A stretch of DNA of 64,000 nt from Paenibacillus sp. EZ-K15 (lineage in GTDB: Bacteria; Bacillota; Bacilli; Paenibacillales; Paenibacillaceae). The stretch is taken from the NCBI RefSeq assembly GCF_002573715.1, contig NZ_PDHM01000003.1, positions 80,087-144,086 of the forward strand, in the 5' to 3' direction. Position 1 is the stretch's first letter, and each line of letters starts with the position of its first letter. Below are positions 12,265-21,476 of the stretch, piece after piece. The translations under genes and the position numbers were made by a program. Under the pieces are notes generated by a model. It had not been told where the DNA came from. It worked only from the letters and a program-made list of their open reading frames with translations, and ran no database searches.

Positions 12265-13074
12265 ATGTGGAAGGTGCTGCTGGTGGAGGATGAGGTGTTC
12301 GTACGAGAGTCCGTGCGGGAGATCATCGCGTGGGAGGAGCTTGGATTCAAGGTGGCAGGAGAGGCAGGCAACGGTGCCGAGGCGCTGGAGATGATCCGGA
12401 GCAACCCGCCCGACCTCGTGCTGACTGATATCGTGATGCCGGAGATGGACGGCGTGGAGCTCCTCCGCAGAACCCGGGAAGAGGGGTACGCTTCGCGGTT
12501 CGTGATGCTGACCTGTATGAGTGATTTCGAGTATGTCCGGCAGGCGATGGAATATGGTGCATCCAACTATATCTTGAAGCTGTCAATGAGCGTGAATACG
12601 CTGCGGGAAACGCTGCACAAAATGAACGCCGAGCTGACGAAGAATAACCCGAACCCGAGCCAACCTCTTCCGATTCCGGTCGCGCCCACGGAGACGATGC
12701 CGCCGTCACAGCCGGTACATCATGCCTCCCCCATGGAAATTACGTCGCACCCAGAAATACAGAAGATACTGCAGTATATCCATGAGCACTACGAGCAGGA
12801 CATTACGGTGAAATCGATGTCGGGCTACGTGATGATGGGCGAAAATTACGTCAGCGCGCTCTTCAAGAAAAAGACCGGACGCACCTTGATTCATTATTTG
12901 CACCAGGTCCGGGTGGATAAAGCCATCGCATATTTGCTTCAAACCGACCTCCCTGTTCACGAGATCGGTCTCCGCGTGGGATTCGTGAACGACAATTATT
13001 TTATTAAAATATTCAAGCGGTTGACCAGCTTCACGCCGAGTAAATACAGACAACACAGCAAAGACCCTAAATAG
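12265..13074 (+). CDS. Response regulator with AraC-type DNA-binding domain, YesN type
   Basis: Receiver domain (residues 1-120) with the acidic pocket VEDE and phospho-acceptor Asp55 in LTDIVMPEMDG. A proline-rich linker (about 130-155) leads to an AraC helix-turn-helix pair (about 165-265: TVKSMSGYVMMGENYVSALFKKKTG and later HEIGLRVGFVNDNYFIKIFKR in shorter form). At 269 residues it is the compact version; many YesN proteins are about 500. It is the evident partner of the upstream kinase and the likely binder of the three palindromes in this locus. Confidence 0.92.
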   Translation: MWKVLLVEDEVFVRESVREIIAWEELGFKVAGEAGNGAEALEMIRSNPPDLVLTDIVMPEMDGVELLRRTREEGYASRFVMLTCMSDFEYVRQAMEYGASNYILKLSMSVNTLRETLHKMNAELTKNNPNPSQPLPIPVAPTETMPPSQPVHHASPMEITSHPEIQKILQYIHEHYEQDITVKSMSGYVMMGENYVSALFKKKTGRTLIHYLHQVRVDKAIAYLLQTDLPVHEIGLRVGFVNDNYFIKIFKRLTSFTPSKYRQHSKDPK

Positions 13075-13084
13075 AACGATTCTA
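13072..13084. promoter_or_regulatory. TAGAAC-type palindrome upstream of binding-protein gene
   Basis: TAGAACGATTCTA, with symmetry ATAGAA/TTCTAT, overlaps the stop codon of the response regulator gene. The probable extended -10 element TGCTACGAT is 106 bases downstream (TACGAT 13178-13183). The -35 position has no consensus. Confidence 0.5.
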
Positions 13085-13226
13085 TGCAGGGCATAGGATT
13101 CGCCCAAACAGGAATTCCATCGTTTTCTTCCATTATCTGAATGGATATGTAGCTTAAAAGCGGCTCCCGTTCCCTGCTACGATGAGAGGGCATCACACCA
13201 ATATGATTCTCGGGGAGGTCTCTAAT

Positions 13227-14558
13227 GTGAGAAATAAAAAAGGATGGGCGATGCTTCTCATCGGCGTATTGCTAATGGGTCTTCTTGCAGGCTGCGGCGG
13301 CAAAACAGCGTCATCCGCGAATGAGGGACAAGGAACGGACAATTCGAAAGCGCCTTCATCCGGCGATCCGGTCAAACTAACCATGTGGGGCGGCGTACCG
13401 CCGGAGGCGGGACCGCAAGAGGTCATCGACGCGTGGAACGCCGAGCATCCCGATATTCAAGTCGAGTATGTCCGCTACGTCAATGACGATGACGGGAACC
13501 TGAAGCTCGATACAGCCATGATTACGGGCCAGGATGTCGACCTGTTCGTGAATTACACGCTTTCCCAAACGTCCAAACGGGTGGAGTCCAACCTGGCCTT
13601 GGATCTGAGCCAATTCAACGATTACAATATTGACGAGAAAATGGGACCAGACGCCGAAGGCTGGAAAATCAACGGGAAGTATTACGGGATGCCGACCACG
13701 AAAAGCGCCTTCTTCGTCGCGCTGAACAAGGATGCCCTTGATGCGGCCGGCCTGCCCGTTCCGAAGGACTGGACGTGGGATGAACTGCGCGAATATGCCA
13801 AGAAACTCAAAGTCGGCAATAACTACGGATTTATTCAAAATATGGAGCCGTTCGTCGATCCGATTGATTCGGTGTTATCGCAAGAGGGGTACACCAAGGC
13901 GGACGGAACTTCGAATCTGGACCACCCGCTGGTCAAAAAATGGCTGGAAACCCTGAACGTCATGATGAAGGAGGACAAGACCACGCCGCCGCTCGGAGAG
14001 CAGCTGACTTCCAAAATGCCGGTGGAGCAAGTGTTCCTGAGCGGGGAAGTGCCCATGCTGAATATCGGGGCTTGGCTGCTGCGAAGCTCGAATAACTTTA
14101 CGGATTTTCCGCGCGACTTCACCATCGCGTTCGCCCAAGTGCCGAGACTAACGGACAGTGCGGACAGCTACGTGACAAGGGGCGGCCTCGGAGATTACAT
14201 CTCCATTAATGCCAAATCCAAAAAACAAGCGGAAGCTTGGGAATTCCTGAAGTGGTATGCGGACGGAGGCATGGCTCCTATGGCTGCGGGCGGAAGATTG
14301 CCGGCTTCGAAGGACGCCGATCAGGAAGAGGCGTTAAATAACCTGCTTGGCGATAAGAAAGACACGTATGACCTGGATTCCTTGATGCACGTCATGTTCG
14401 AAGACAAAACGCCTACGTACGTTAGGAGCTTGCCGCAAGAGGTAATGGATATGCGCGCCCAAGAGTACGAGAAGTACTTCCTGGACGCACAATCGCTGGA
14501 TCAAACTCTAGAAGCCATGGTAAATCGGCATAATACATTATTAAAAGAGGGCAAATAA
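13227..14558 (+). CDS. Extracellular sugar-binding lipoprotein of an ABC transporter
   Basis: Family 1 solute-binding protein, anchored outside the membrane and feeding the two permeases that follow. GTG 13227 is preferred over an upstream ATG because GGGGAGG is 8 bases before it; it gives a compact signal peptide ending in the lipobox LLAGC. The mature part begins with a glycine/serine spacer. About 443 residues. Substrate cannot be told from sequence; the neighbouring FAD enzyme suggests a plant or microbial glycan fragment. Ends before a terminator, yet the permeases have their own palindrome and promoter. Confidence 0.9.
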   Translation: MRNKKGWAMLLIGVLLMGLLAGCGGKTASSANEGQGTDNSKAPSSGDPVKLTMWGGVPPEAGPQEVIDAWNAEHPDIQVEYVRYVNDDDGNLKLDTAMITGQDVDLFVNYTLSQTSKRVESNLALDLSQFNDYNIDEKMGPDAEGWKINGKYYGMPTTKSAFFVALNKDALDAAGLPVPKDWTWDELREYAKKLKVGNNYGFIQNMEPFVDPIDSVLSQEGYTKADGTSNLDHPLVKKWLETLNVMMKEDKTTPPLGEQLTSKMPVEQVFLSGEVPMLNIGAWLLRSSNNFTDFPRDFTIAFAQVPRLTDSADSYVTRGGLGDYISINAKSKKQAEAWEFLKWYADGGMAPMAAGGRLPASKDADQEEALNNLLGDKKDTYDLDSLMHVMFEDKTPTYVRSLPQEVMDMRAQEYEKYFLDAQSLDQTLEAMVNRHNTLLKEGK

Positions 14559-14578
14559 GGGGCTATCAGCACTAATAG

Positions 14579-14614
14579 AAGGGGATTATCGCTTCGGCGG
14601 TGGTCCCCTTTTTT
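14579..14614 (+). terminator. Terminator after binding-protein gene
   Basis: AAGGGGA (14579-14585) pairs with TCCCCTT (14604-14610) with a small internal stem, followed by TTTT. It allows the binding protein to be made in excess of the permeases. Confidence 0.8.
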
Positions 14615-14625
14615 GCTTGAGATAA

Positions 14626-14638
14626 TAGAACAAATCTA
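14626..14638. promoter_or_regulatory. TAGAAC-type palindrome upstream of permease genes
   Basis: Identical to the site before the kinase gene over 16 bases (AATAGAACAAATCTAC). The likely -10 element TATGCT (14731-14736), preceded by TGC, is 105 bases downstream and again lacks a -35 box. Confidence 0.5.
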
Positions 14639-14769
14639 CGGAGACGCTGAAATTCACGACCCTGCAATTGCATACTTCTGTAGCATAAATTCGAAGGTTT
14701 TGTTCCTTATCCCCGCTTGGTCCCGACTGCTATGCTTGAGATGAAAAAGACCAAGAGGAGTGGGGCTAT

Positions 14770-15651
14770 GTGAAAACATCCTGGATGAAACGGCAACAGT
14801 ATCTCGGCTATCTGTTTATCGGTCCGAACATGGTCGGCGTGATGCTGTTTTTTATTGTGCCAGCCTTGTATTCGTTCTATCTCATGTTTACGGACTACAA
14901 ATTTATGAGCTCGGACACGAAGTTCGTGGGTCTGGCCAATATTCAAAAAATGCTGGGCGACGAGGTCTTCTACATTTCGATCAAAAATACGCTGTTCTTT
15001 CTGTTATCCGTTCCTATATCGATTGGACTGGCTTTCCTCGTCGCCGTGGTTTTGAACCGCTCGGTGTATTTAAAAAAGCTGCTCCGCGCCTTATATTTCA
15101 TGCCTTACATCACCAGCGGCGTCGCCGTGGCCTTCGTATGGATGCTGCTGTTCCATCCGAATAACGGCCCGATTAACGGAATCCTCAAGTCGTTCGGCAT
15201 AACTAATCCCCCGGGATGGCTGTCCACCTTGGATTCCTCCATGTATGCCATCGATATCATCTGGATCTGGTTCATGCTCGGTTATAACATGATCATCTAC
15301 CTGGCCGCGCTGCAAGAGGTCTCAACGGAACTGCTGGAGGCCGCCAAAATCGACGGGGCCCGCGCCTGGCAAACGGTTCGCAGCATCTTGTGGCCGCTCG
15401 TTAGCCCCACGACCTTCCTGCTGCTCATTACCGGTCTCATTATGACCATCAAGCAGTTCGGGATCATTCAAGCCATTACGCAGGGAGGCCCAGGCAACAG
15501 CACCACGGTGTTGTCCCTGTTCATTTATCAGAACGCCTTCCGCTACTACGAAATGGGTTATGCATCCGCGATCTCCTGGGCGCTGTTCTTCATCATTATG
15601 ATCTTCACTGTCATTCAATGGATCGGTCAGAAGCGCTGGGTTCACTATTAA
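14770..15651 (+). CDS. ABC sugar transporter permease, MalF/UgpA type
   Basis: Integral membrane protein with six predicted helices. The EAA loop, which docks the ATPase, is visible as EAAKIDGARAWQTV near residue 190. It starts at GTG 14770, 9 bases after AAGAGGAG. The partner permease follows after 12 bases. No ATPase gene is nearby, so a shared MsmX-like ATPase encoded elsewhere probably powers transport, as is common in this family. Confidence 0.93.
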   Translation: MKTSWMKRQQYLGYLFIGPNMVGVMLFFIVPALYSFYLMFTDYKFMSSDTKFVGLANIQKMLGDEVFYISIKNTLFFLLSVPISIGLAFLVAVVLNRSVYLKKLLRALYFMPYITSGVAVAFVWMLLFHPNNGPINGILKSFGITNPPGWLSTLDSSMYAIDIIWIWFMLGYNMIIYLAALQEVSTELLEAAKIDGARAWQTVRSILWPLVSPTTFLLLITGLIMTIKQFGIIQAITQGGPGNSTTVLSLFIYQNAFRYYEMGYASAISWALFFIIMIFTVIQWIGQKRWVHY

Positions 15652-15663
15652 GGAGGAAGGACA

Positions 15664-16491
15664 ATGACCAAGACCTTATATACTAAAATAATCATCACGC
15701 TCATTATGCTGTTCTTCAGCGTGGTTATGATCGTTCCCTTCCTCTGGATGATTAGCACCTCGTTCAAGATGCCGGCGGAAGTGTTCCATTACCCGATTAA
15801 GTGGATTCCCGCCCAATTCATGTGGGATCATCATGTGAAAGTGTGGACTGGCGCGAACAGCTTCGGCCACTATTATCTAAACTCGCTTAAAGTTGCCTTG
15901 ATCAGCACCGTCGGTGCGATATTGCTGTCCGCTTTAGCCGCTTACGGCTTTGCCCGGATCGAGTTCAAGGGGCGGAATGCCATGTTCATGATCTATCTCT
16001 CGATGATGATGGTCCCTCCCCAGGTTCTGTTTGTGCCGAAGTTCATCATGTTCGACTGGGTCGGTATTTACAACACGCATTGGGCTCTTATATTACCGGG
16101 GGTATTCACGATTTTCGGGGTGTTCATGATGCGGCAGTTCTTCCTCTCCGTACCGCATGAAATTTCGGAGGCTGCCTTTATCGACGGAGCCGGACATTTT
16201 CGCATTTTTTCACGGATCATTCTGCCGATGGCGAAGCCTTCGCTGGCCACGCTGGCGATTATCGATTTCTCCTGGCACTGGAACGATTACGAGAACGCCT
16301 TGGTGTTTTTGATCGATCAGGATCTGTATACCGTTCCGCTGGGACTCCAAAATTTCATTCTGGAGAATACGGTGGATTATAACGGCATGATGGCGGCGGC
16401 GACCGCAGGCATCATCCCGATGATTCTCGTGTTCCTGATCGGTCAGAAATATATCATTCAGGGCGTGGCAAGCTCGGCTGTTAAAGGATAG
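15664..16491 (+). CDS. ABC sugar transporter permease, MalG/UgpE type
   Basis: Second membrane subunit, 275 residues, about six helices, EAA loop EAAFIDGAGHFRIF near residue 170. AGGAGG precedes the ATG. It forms the channel with the upstream permease. Confidence 0.93.
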   Translation: MTKTLYTKIIITLIMLFFSVVMIVPFLWMISTSFKMPAEVFHYPIKWIPAQFMWDHHVKVWTGANSFGHYYLNSLKVALISTVGAILLSALAAYGFARIEFKGRNAMFMIYLSMMMVPPQVLFVPKFIMFDWVGIYNTHWALILPGVFTIFGVFMMRQFFLSVPHEISEAAFIDGAGHFRIFSRIILPMAKPSLATLAIIDFSWHWNDYENALVFLIDQDLYTVPLGLQNFILENTVDYNGMMAAATAGIIPMILVFLIGQKYIIQGVASSAVKG

Positions 16492-16543
16492 CCCAGAATC
16501 CAGGCTCATACATGAGCTGGATGAAAATGAAAGGAGTCAGAGC

Positions 16544-18799
16544 ATGAGAAACGAAACGGAAGTAAGCGACATAACGGTGATTGGCGGCGGTTTGGCAGGG
16601 GTATGCGCGGCGGTGGCGGCCGCAAGGCTCGGACAAAAGGTAGCGCTCGTACAGAACCGCCCGGTTCTGGGCGGCAACTCCAGCAGCGAGGTGCGCGTAT
16701 GGGTATGCGGCGCGACGGCTCACGGGATCAACCGCTATGCCCGGGAAACCGGCATTATGGGCGAGATGTTCGTGGAGAACCAGTACCGGAATCCGGACGG
16801 CAATCCGTATCTATGGGATTTGATCGTATTGGAGACCGTGAGAGCCGAACTGAACATAACCCTGTTCTTGAACACGGATGTGCATGAGGTTGAAGCGGAT
16901 GGCGATCCTGACGCGAGGCAGATCCGATCGGTCACCGGTTGGATGATGGGTTCGGAGCGGCGCATCCGGTTTGAGAGTCCCGTATTCCTGGATTGCACGG
17001 GGGACGGGCTGGTCGGATTCCTTGCGGGAGCGAAATACCGGCTCGGGCGGGAAGCCCGCAGCGAATACGGGGAGGAATGGGCGCCGGAAACGGCGGACGA
17101 TGTGACGCTCGGCAGCACGCTGCTGTTCTACACGAAGGATGCCGGACATCCGGTGAAATTCGTGCCGCCCGTCTTTGCCAAGGACATTACGAAGACGCCA
17201 ATCCCGATCAAGCGGGTCATCCGCAGCGGCGACTCGGGCTGCCATTACTGGTGGATCGAATGGGGCGGAGAGCTCGACACCGTACATGACAATGAGCGGA
17301 TCCGCGACGAGCTGTGGTCGGTCATTTACGGCATTTGGGATTATATCAAAAACTCCGGCAAGTTCGATGCCGGCAATATGACGCTGGAGTGGGTCGGGGC
17401 CCAGCCGGGCAAGCGGGAGTACCGCCGGTTTGTCGGCGATTATGTGCTGACGCAGAACGACATTATGGCCCAAGAGCCGTTCGAGGATCGGGTGGCCTTC
17501 GGCGGCTGGTCGATCGATCTGCATCCGCCGCAGGGCATGTACGCCGAAGAGAGCGGCTCGAAGCATATGCATGCGGACGGGAATTACCACATCCCGTACC
17601 GCAGCCTGTATTCGGCGAACGTGACCAACCTGTTGTTTGCCGGGCGCAATATCAGCGCCACCCACGTGGCCTTTGGCACCACGCGGGTGATGGCGACCTG
17701 CGCCGTCCTGGGGGAAGCGGCCGGCACGGCTGCGGCTCTGTGCGTCCAGCATGGCGTCACGCCGCGCGAGCTGTCCCGCAGCCGGAGCGGGGAGCTTCAG
17801 CAGACGCTGCTGAAGCAGGATGCCTCCGTGCTCGGGGTTGCAAACCGCGATCCGCATGATCTGGCCCGAAGCGCCAAGGTCAGCGCATCGTCCCACCTGT
17901 CCAGGATCGCGATCGAGGAGGCGGAGGCGCCTTACCCGCTGGAGCGGGACATCGCCGTGCTGATGCCGGCCGATCCGGGTCTGAGCGGGGAACTGGAATG
18001 GCTAATCGATGCGAAGCGGGATACTCAACTGACCGTAGAAATTTGGAGCACCGGGAAAAAGGAGATTTACGTGCCCGCCAGGCTGGAGATCCGGACGGAG
18101 ATCCAAGTGAAGGCAGGAACGCAGCAGTGGGCAGCCATGCCCGTTGATTGGCAGCCGGGAGAAGGGCAGAATGCGTTTGTCATCGTTCGTCGCAATCCGG
18201 ATCTCTGCCTGTATCTGTCCTCCCGGACCGTCAGCGGATGTCTTGCTTTTGAACGCGGTGCTGCCTCGCAGGTGTCCAAGGAGCTCGAGGACCATGACGA
18301 CAACCAGCCCGTTGTCGAGTGGAGCATGAAAAAATGGGTTCGCCGAATGTTTTGCCTGAGAATGACCGGCATCACGGATGCTTATCATCCCGAGCATGTC
18401 ATTGACGGCTATAAACGTCCGTTCGGCGGTCCGCATATGTGGGTATCGGAGCGCATCGCAGACGGGGAGACGCCTTGGTTGAAGCTGGAATGGGAAGAGG
18501 CGCGGACGATTCGTGAGATTCACCTCATTTTCAACGATGACGTTAATGAAGATCTGATCAATCTGCACCATCATCGTACGCCGTTCGATATCATCCCTGA
18601 GCTGGTCTGTGCCTATAGATTAGAGGCGCTGGATTCGGAAGGGAATTGGATTACGCTTGACTTGGAGGCGCATAACCGCCGCCGGAAGAGAGTCCACCGT
18701 TTGGAGGAGCCTGTTCAGAGCACGGCGCTTCGGTTGGTGGTGGAAAGCACGAACGGCTCGGATTATGCCGAGGTTATTGAAGTGAGGGCTTACTGTTAG
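16544..18799 (+). CDS. FAD-dependent oxidoreductase with C-terminal F5/8-type-C-like domain
   Basis: Begins with a classical dinucleotide-binding loop VIGGGLAGVCAAVAAARLG and the GGNSSSE motif of the FAD_oxidored family; a second FAD contact is probably LLFAGRNISATHVAF near residue 365. From about residue 600 the sequence (VIDGYKRPFGGPHMWVS..., then PWLKLEWEEARTIREIHLIF in part) resembles a discoidin/F5-8C beta-sandwich, often carbohydrate binding. No signal peptide, so cytoplasmic. It closes the ABC transporter operon and may oxidise or isomerise the imported sugar derivative. Exact reaction unknown. Confidence 0.8.
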   Translation: MRNETEVSDITVIGGGLAGVCAAVAAARLGQKVALVQNRPVLGGNSSSEVRVWVCGATAHGINRYARETGIMGEMFVENQYRNPDGNPYLWDLIVLETVRAELNITLFLNTDVHEVEADGDPDARQIRSVTGWMMGSERRIRFESPVFLDCTGDGLVGFLAGAKYRLGREARSEYGEEWAPETADDVTLGSTLLFYTKDAGHPVKFVPPVFAKDITKTPIPIKRVIRSGDSGCHYWWIEWGGELDTVHDNERIRDELWSVIYGIWDYIKNSGKFDAGNMTLEWVGAQPGKREYRRFVGDYVLTQNDIMAQEPFEDRVAFGGWSIDLHPPQGMYAEESGSKHMHADGNYHIPYRSLYSANVTNLLFAGRNISATHVAFGTTRVMATCAVLGEAAGTAAALCVQHGVTPRELSRSRSGELQQTLLKQDASVLGVANRDPHDLARSAKVSASSHLSRIAIEEAEAPYPLERDIAVLMPADPGLSGELEWLIDAKRDTQLTVEIWSTGKKEIYVPARLEIRTEIQVKAGTQQWAAMPVDWQPGEGQNAFVIVRRNPDLCLYLSSRTVSGCLAFERGAASQVSKELEDHDDNQPVVEWSMKKWVRRMFCLRMTGITDAYHPEHVIDGYKRPFGGPHMWVSERIADGETPWLKLEWEEARTIREIHLIFNDDVNEDLINLHHHRTPFDIIPELVCAYRLEALDSEGNWITLDLEAHNRRRKRVHRLEEPVQSTALRLVVESTNGSDYAEVIEVRAYC

Positions 18800-18810
18800 T
18801 TAAAAAAATA

Positions 18811-18850
18811 AAAGCTGGCTCCTGTATTCATCAGGGTACCAGCTTTATTT
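18811..18850 (+). terminator. Terminator of the sugar/FAD operon
   Basis: AAAGCTGG (18811-18818) pairs with CCAGCTTT (18839-18846) followed by a T-rich tract. The remaining bases up to 19029 show no gene. Confidence 0.75.
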
Positions 18851-19029
18851 CGTTTGTGAATTTCGACGAGCCCTCAAAAGGCCGACCGTGGCTCATTAGC
18901 ATTTCGGTTTCGTCTTGAAATAACCGCTTAGTAAGAGGTCACCGAAAAGGATCATAAAGGTGGCTTGCTGTAGGCAAGATCATGTATTCATAAGGTTGAT
19001 GATGCTAATCTTCTTTCGACGGGAAGATA

Positions 19030-19914
19030 TCAATTCGGCTGCAGCATCTCCAAAAATGCCCCTGCAGCCAGCGAGGGCGACACCTGCTTCCGAACAGCGA
19101 CACCAATATATCGATCCGGTAATGGCGTTTCTGTTCGAAGCTCTAGCAAGGAACCGTCCGAGATGCGAGACGCGACGAAGGCTCGCGGCAAGAATGCTGT
19201 TCCATAACCGCGCTCGGCAAATTCCGCTAACATGTCCAGGCTGTTCAACTCGAAGTCGGCTTCCGCTTCCACTCCTTGTGACCGGAACCACCCTTCGATG
19301 AAGGAACGTGTCGAGCTGCCGGGGGATAGCATTAAGAGGGGGAGCTCCGCCAACTGTTCTGTAGGAAGGGGCTCTCGCGCCCATTCTGCGAAGGCCGTTC
19401 CGATCACAGCGCAATAAGGGGAGGCATGCGAGTCGATGATTTGGATCTCTTCATCCGACACGGGCAGGTGAACAAAACCGAGATCTAACGAGCCTTTCTT
19501 TAAACGCTCCAAAATGCTGCTTGTCCGCTCCTGTGACAGCTGAATGCGGATGTCGGGATAGCGGACATGGAATCGGTCGAGCAAGGAGAGAAGAAAGTCC
19601 TTAACGATCGCTCCGTTCGCGCCAATCTTCAGCCTGCCTTCGCTGAACTGCTGTAGCCTTTTCAAGCGTCGTTCGGCTGAATCAAGTTCGTCGAATGCTT
19701 GCCTTACATGCTGATACAAGGCCTGACCTTCTTGCGTTAAGCGGACCCCCTTGGATAACCGGTCGAACAGCCCCACACCGAGTGCTTCTTCCAACTGCTT
19801 GATGGCGTAACTCACAGAAGGCTGTGTCATATGGAGGTTTTGCGCAGCTTTCGTCAGATTGGAAGTCTCTGCGGCATGCAGGAACACTCGATACCATTCC
19901 ATGTTTGCGATCAT
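19030..19914 (-). CDS. LysR-family transcriptional regulator
   Basis: N-terminal winged helix-turn-helix (FLHAAETSNLTKAAQNLHMT, then QPSVSYAIKQLE) and a periplasmic-binding-like effector domain to residue 294. It is divergent from a chorismate synthase gene, 109 bases away, and LysR regulators commonly control the divergent neighbour and themselves. The effector is unknown; an aromatic or shikimate-pathway compound would fit the context. Start ATG 19914 or the internal Met5 are both possible. Confidence 0.88.
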   Translation of the reverse strand: MIANMEWYRVFLHAAETSNLTKAAQNLHMTQPSVSYAIKQLEEALGVGLFDRLSKGVRLTQEGQALYQHVRQAFDELDSAERRLKRLQQFSEGRLKIGANGAIVKDFLLSLLDRFHVRYPDIRIQLSQERTSSILERLKKGSLDLGFVHLPVSDEEIQIIDSHASPYCAVIGTAFAEWAREPLPTEQLAELPLLMLSPGSSTRSFIEGWFRSQGVEAEADFELNSLDMLAEFAERGYGTAFLPRAFVASRISDGSLLELRTETPLPDRYIGVAVRKQVSPSLAAGAFLEMLQPN

Positions 19915-20023
19915 TTGTCATCAATCCTCTCTATGGCAACTCTACAATATTACGATTTCATTTATTTCAAATATACCTCTAAACTGAAGGAGAAGGAATC
20001 GAAAGTATTCGGGAGGTATGGAC

Positions 20024-21082
20024 ATGGCAGGGAGTACGTTTGGAGAGCGGTTAAAAATGACTACGTTCGGGGAATCACACGGAGAAGCGGTAGGGGTCAT
20101 TTTGGAAGGCGTCACACCGGGCGTTGAGCTGGACGAGGCCTACATTCAGATTCAGATGGATCGAAGAAGACCCGGGCAATCTTCAGTTACAACTCCTCGC
20201 AAGGAATACGATAAGATACGAATTTTATCCGGTCTTTTCGAGGGGCGAACGACGGGAACGCCACTGTGCATCATGCTTAACAACACCGACATGCGCCCGT
20301 CGGCATACGACACAATCAAATCGGCCTACCGGCCCGGGCATGCGGATTTCACTTATGAAAAGAAATACAAGATCCGCGACTATCGCGGTAGCGGAAGAGC
20401 TTCGGGAAGGGAGACAGCTGCGCGAGTGGCTGCCGGAGCAGTGGCTCGCAAGCTTCTGGAACGTCGGGGCGTCTCCATCATGGCTTATACCACGGAGATT
20501 GGCGGCATCCGCTGCGAGCAATTCGACGCCGATGCTATCGAACGGAATGCAGTTCGTGCGTGTGATCCTGAAGCGGCCGTTCGCATGATCGAGAGGATCG
20601 AACGACTGGCCGAAGAGGGCGACAGCTGCGGGGGGATCGTCGAATGCCGAATTAGCGGCATTGCCGCAGGACTGGGGGAGCCCGTATTCGACAAGCTTGA
20701 TGCTGAGTTAGCGAAGGCTATGTTATCTGTCGGCGCGATTAAGGGCATTGAATTCGGGACGGGCTTCCAGGCAGCCTCTATGCGGGGAAGCGAACACAAC
20801 GATCAGATGGACGCAGGAGGGTTCCGGACGAACCATGCCGGCGGGATCATCGGTGGTATCAGCACCGGTGCGGACATTGTGTTCCGAGTCGTCGTAAAGC
20901 CGACTTCATCCATTTCTATCCCTCAACAGACGGTCGATGTAGATGGCACCGAACGGGAGATTGCGACGATCGGCAGGCACGATCCATGCATCTGTCCCCG
21001 CGTCGTACCCGTGATTGAAGCGATGGCTTGCATGGTAATCGAGGATCATTACAAGCGTCAAGCTGCCTTGCAGGACGAATAG
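20024..21082 (+). CDS. aroC: Chorismate synthase, E. coli AroC-like subtype
   Basis: Makes chorismate from 5-enolpyruvylshikimate-3-phosphate using reduced FMN. Signatures TTFGESHG, RPGHADFTY, RDYRGSGRASGRETA and the C-terminal RHDPCICPR are clear. GGGAGG at 20011-20016 fits ATG 20024 (AGSTFGERLK) with 7 bases, not ATG 20018. The N terminus with the insert GSTFGERL resembles the proteobacterial/clostridial form, while Bacillales normally carry a form starting near SLRYLTAGESHG in an aro operon. It stands alone beside a LysR gene and so may be a second, conditionally expressed enzyme. Confidence 0.9.
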   Translation: MAGSTFGERLKMTTFGESHGEAVGVILEGVTPGVELDEAYIQIQMDRRRPGQSSVTTPRKEYDKIRILSGLFEGRTTGTPLCIMLNNTDMRPSAYDTIKSAYRPGHADFTYEKKYKIRDYRGSGRASGRETAARVAAGAVARKLLERRGVSIMAYTTEIGGIRCEQFDADAIERNAVRACDPEAAVRMIERIERLAEEGDSCGGIVECRISGIAAGLGEPVFDKLDAELAKAMLSVGAIKGIEFGTGFQAASMRGSEHNDQMDAGGFRTNHAGGIIGGISTGADIVFRVVVKPTSSISIPQQTVDVDGTEREIATIGRHDPCICPRVVPVIEAMACMVIEDHYKRQAALQDE

Positions 21083-21267
21083 CAGGAACAATATGGATGA
21101 ATCCGGCCCAAGAGCGTCAGCAGTGTCGTCATCTCAGCCATCGTTATTTTCGACGGTATATTCGCCACGTTAATTCTTTGGGTGTGGTTCGTTGAATTGA
21201 GCTGTCTGCGGCCGTCCCATGAGCGGCAGGTTGTCCAAGTTAGCGGTAAGAGCAGGTTATTATACAG
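21083..21267. other. Intergenic remnant without supported gene
   Basis: One frame (from about 21106) translates to a hydrophobic segment VVISAIVIFDGIFATLILW but has no start codon after its upstream stop. It may be the tail of a lost membrane-protein gene. No other feature was seen. Confidence 0.3.
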
Positions 21268-21308
21268 CCAAAAACCGGAAGAGACTGAAGTCTTCTTCCG
21301 GTTTTTGG
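21268..21308 (+). terminator. Terminator after aroC
   Basis: A perfect 15-bp stem (21268-21282 / 21294-21308) containing AACCGGAAGA with T-rich 3' arm. It lies 186 bases past the aroC stop, so an intervening sequence may be transcribed with aroC. Confidence 0.85.
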
Positions 21309-21476
21309 TTTAAGAGATAAGAAAGTATAAACATCCGAGGCTTAGCATCCTTATCTCGCAAGAAAAACTTCCGTTAAATGCGATCTGTTTACTGTGAAAG
21401 TACGTTGATAGACGTTTTTCTTATATTTAAAGATCCAATGCGGCTACAAGTCCCGGGGGGTGGGACTGAAATCGCA

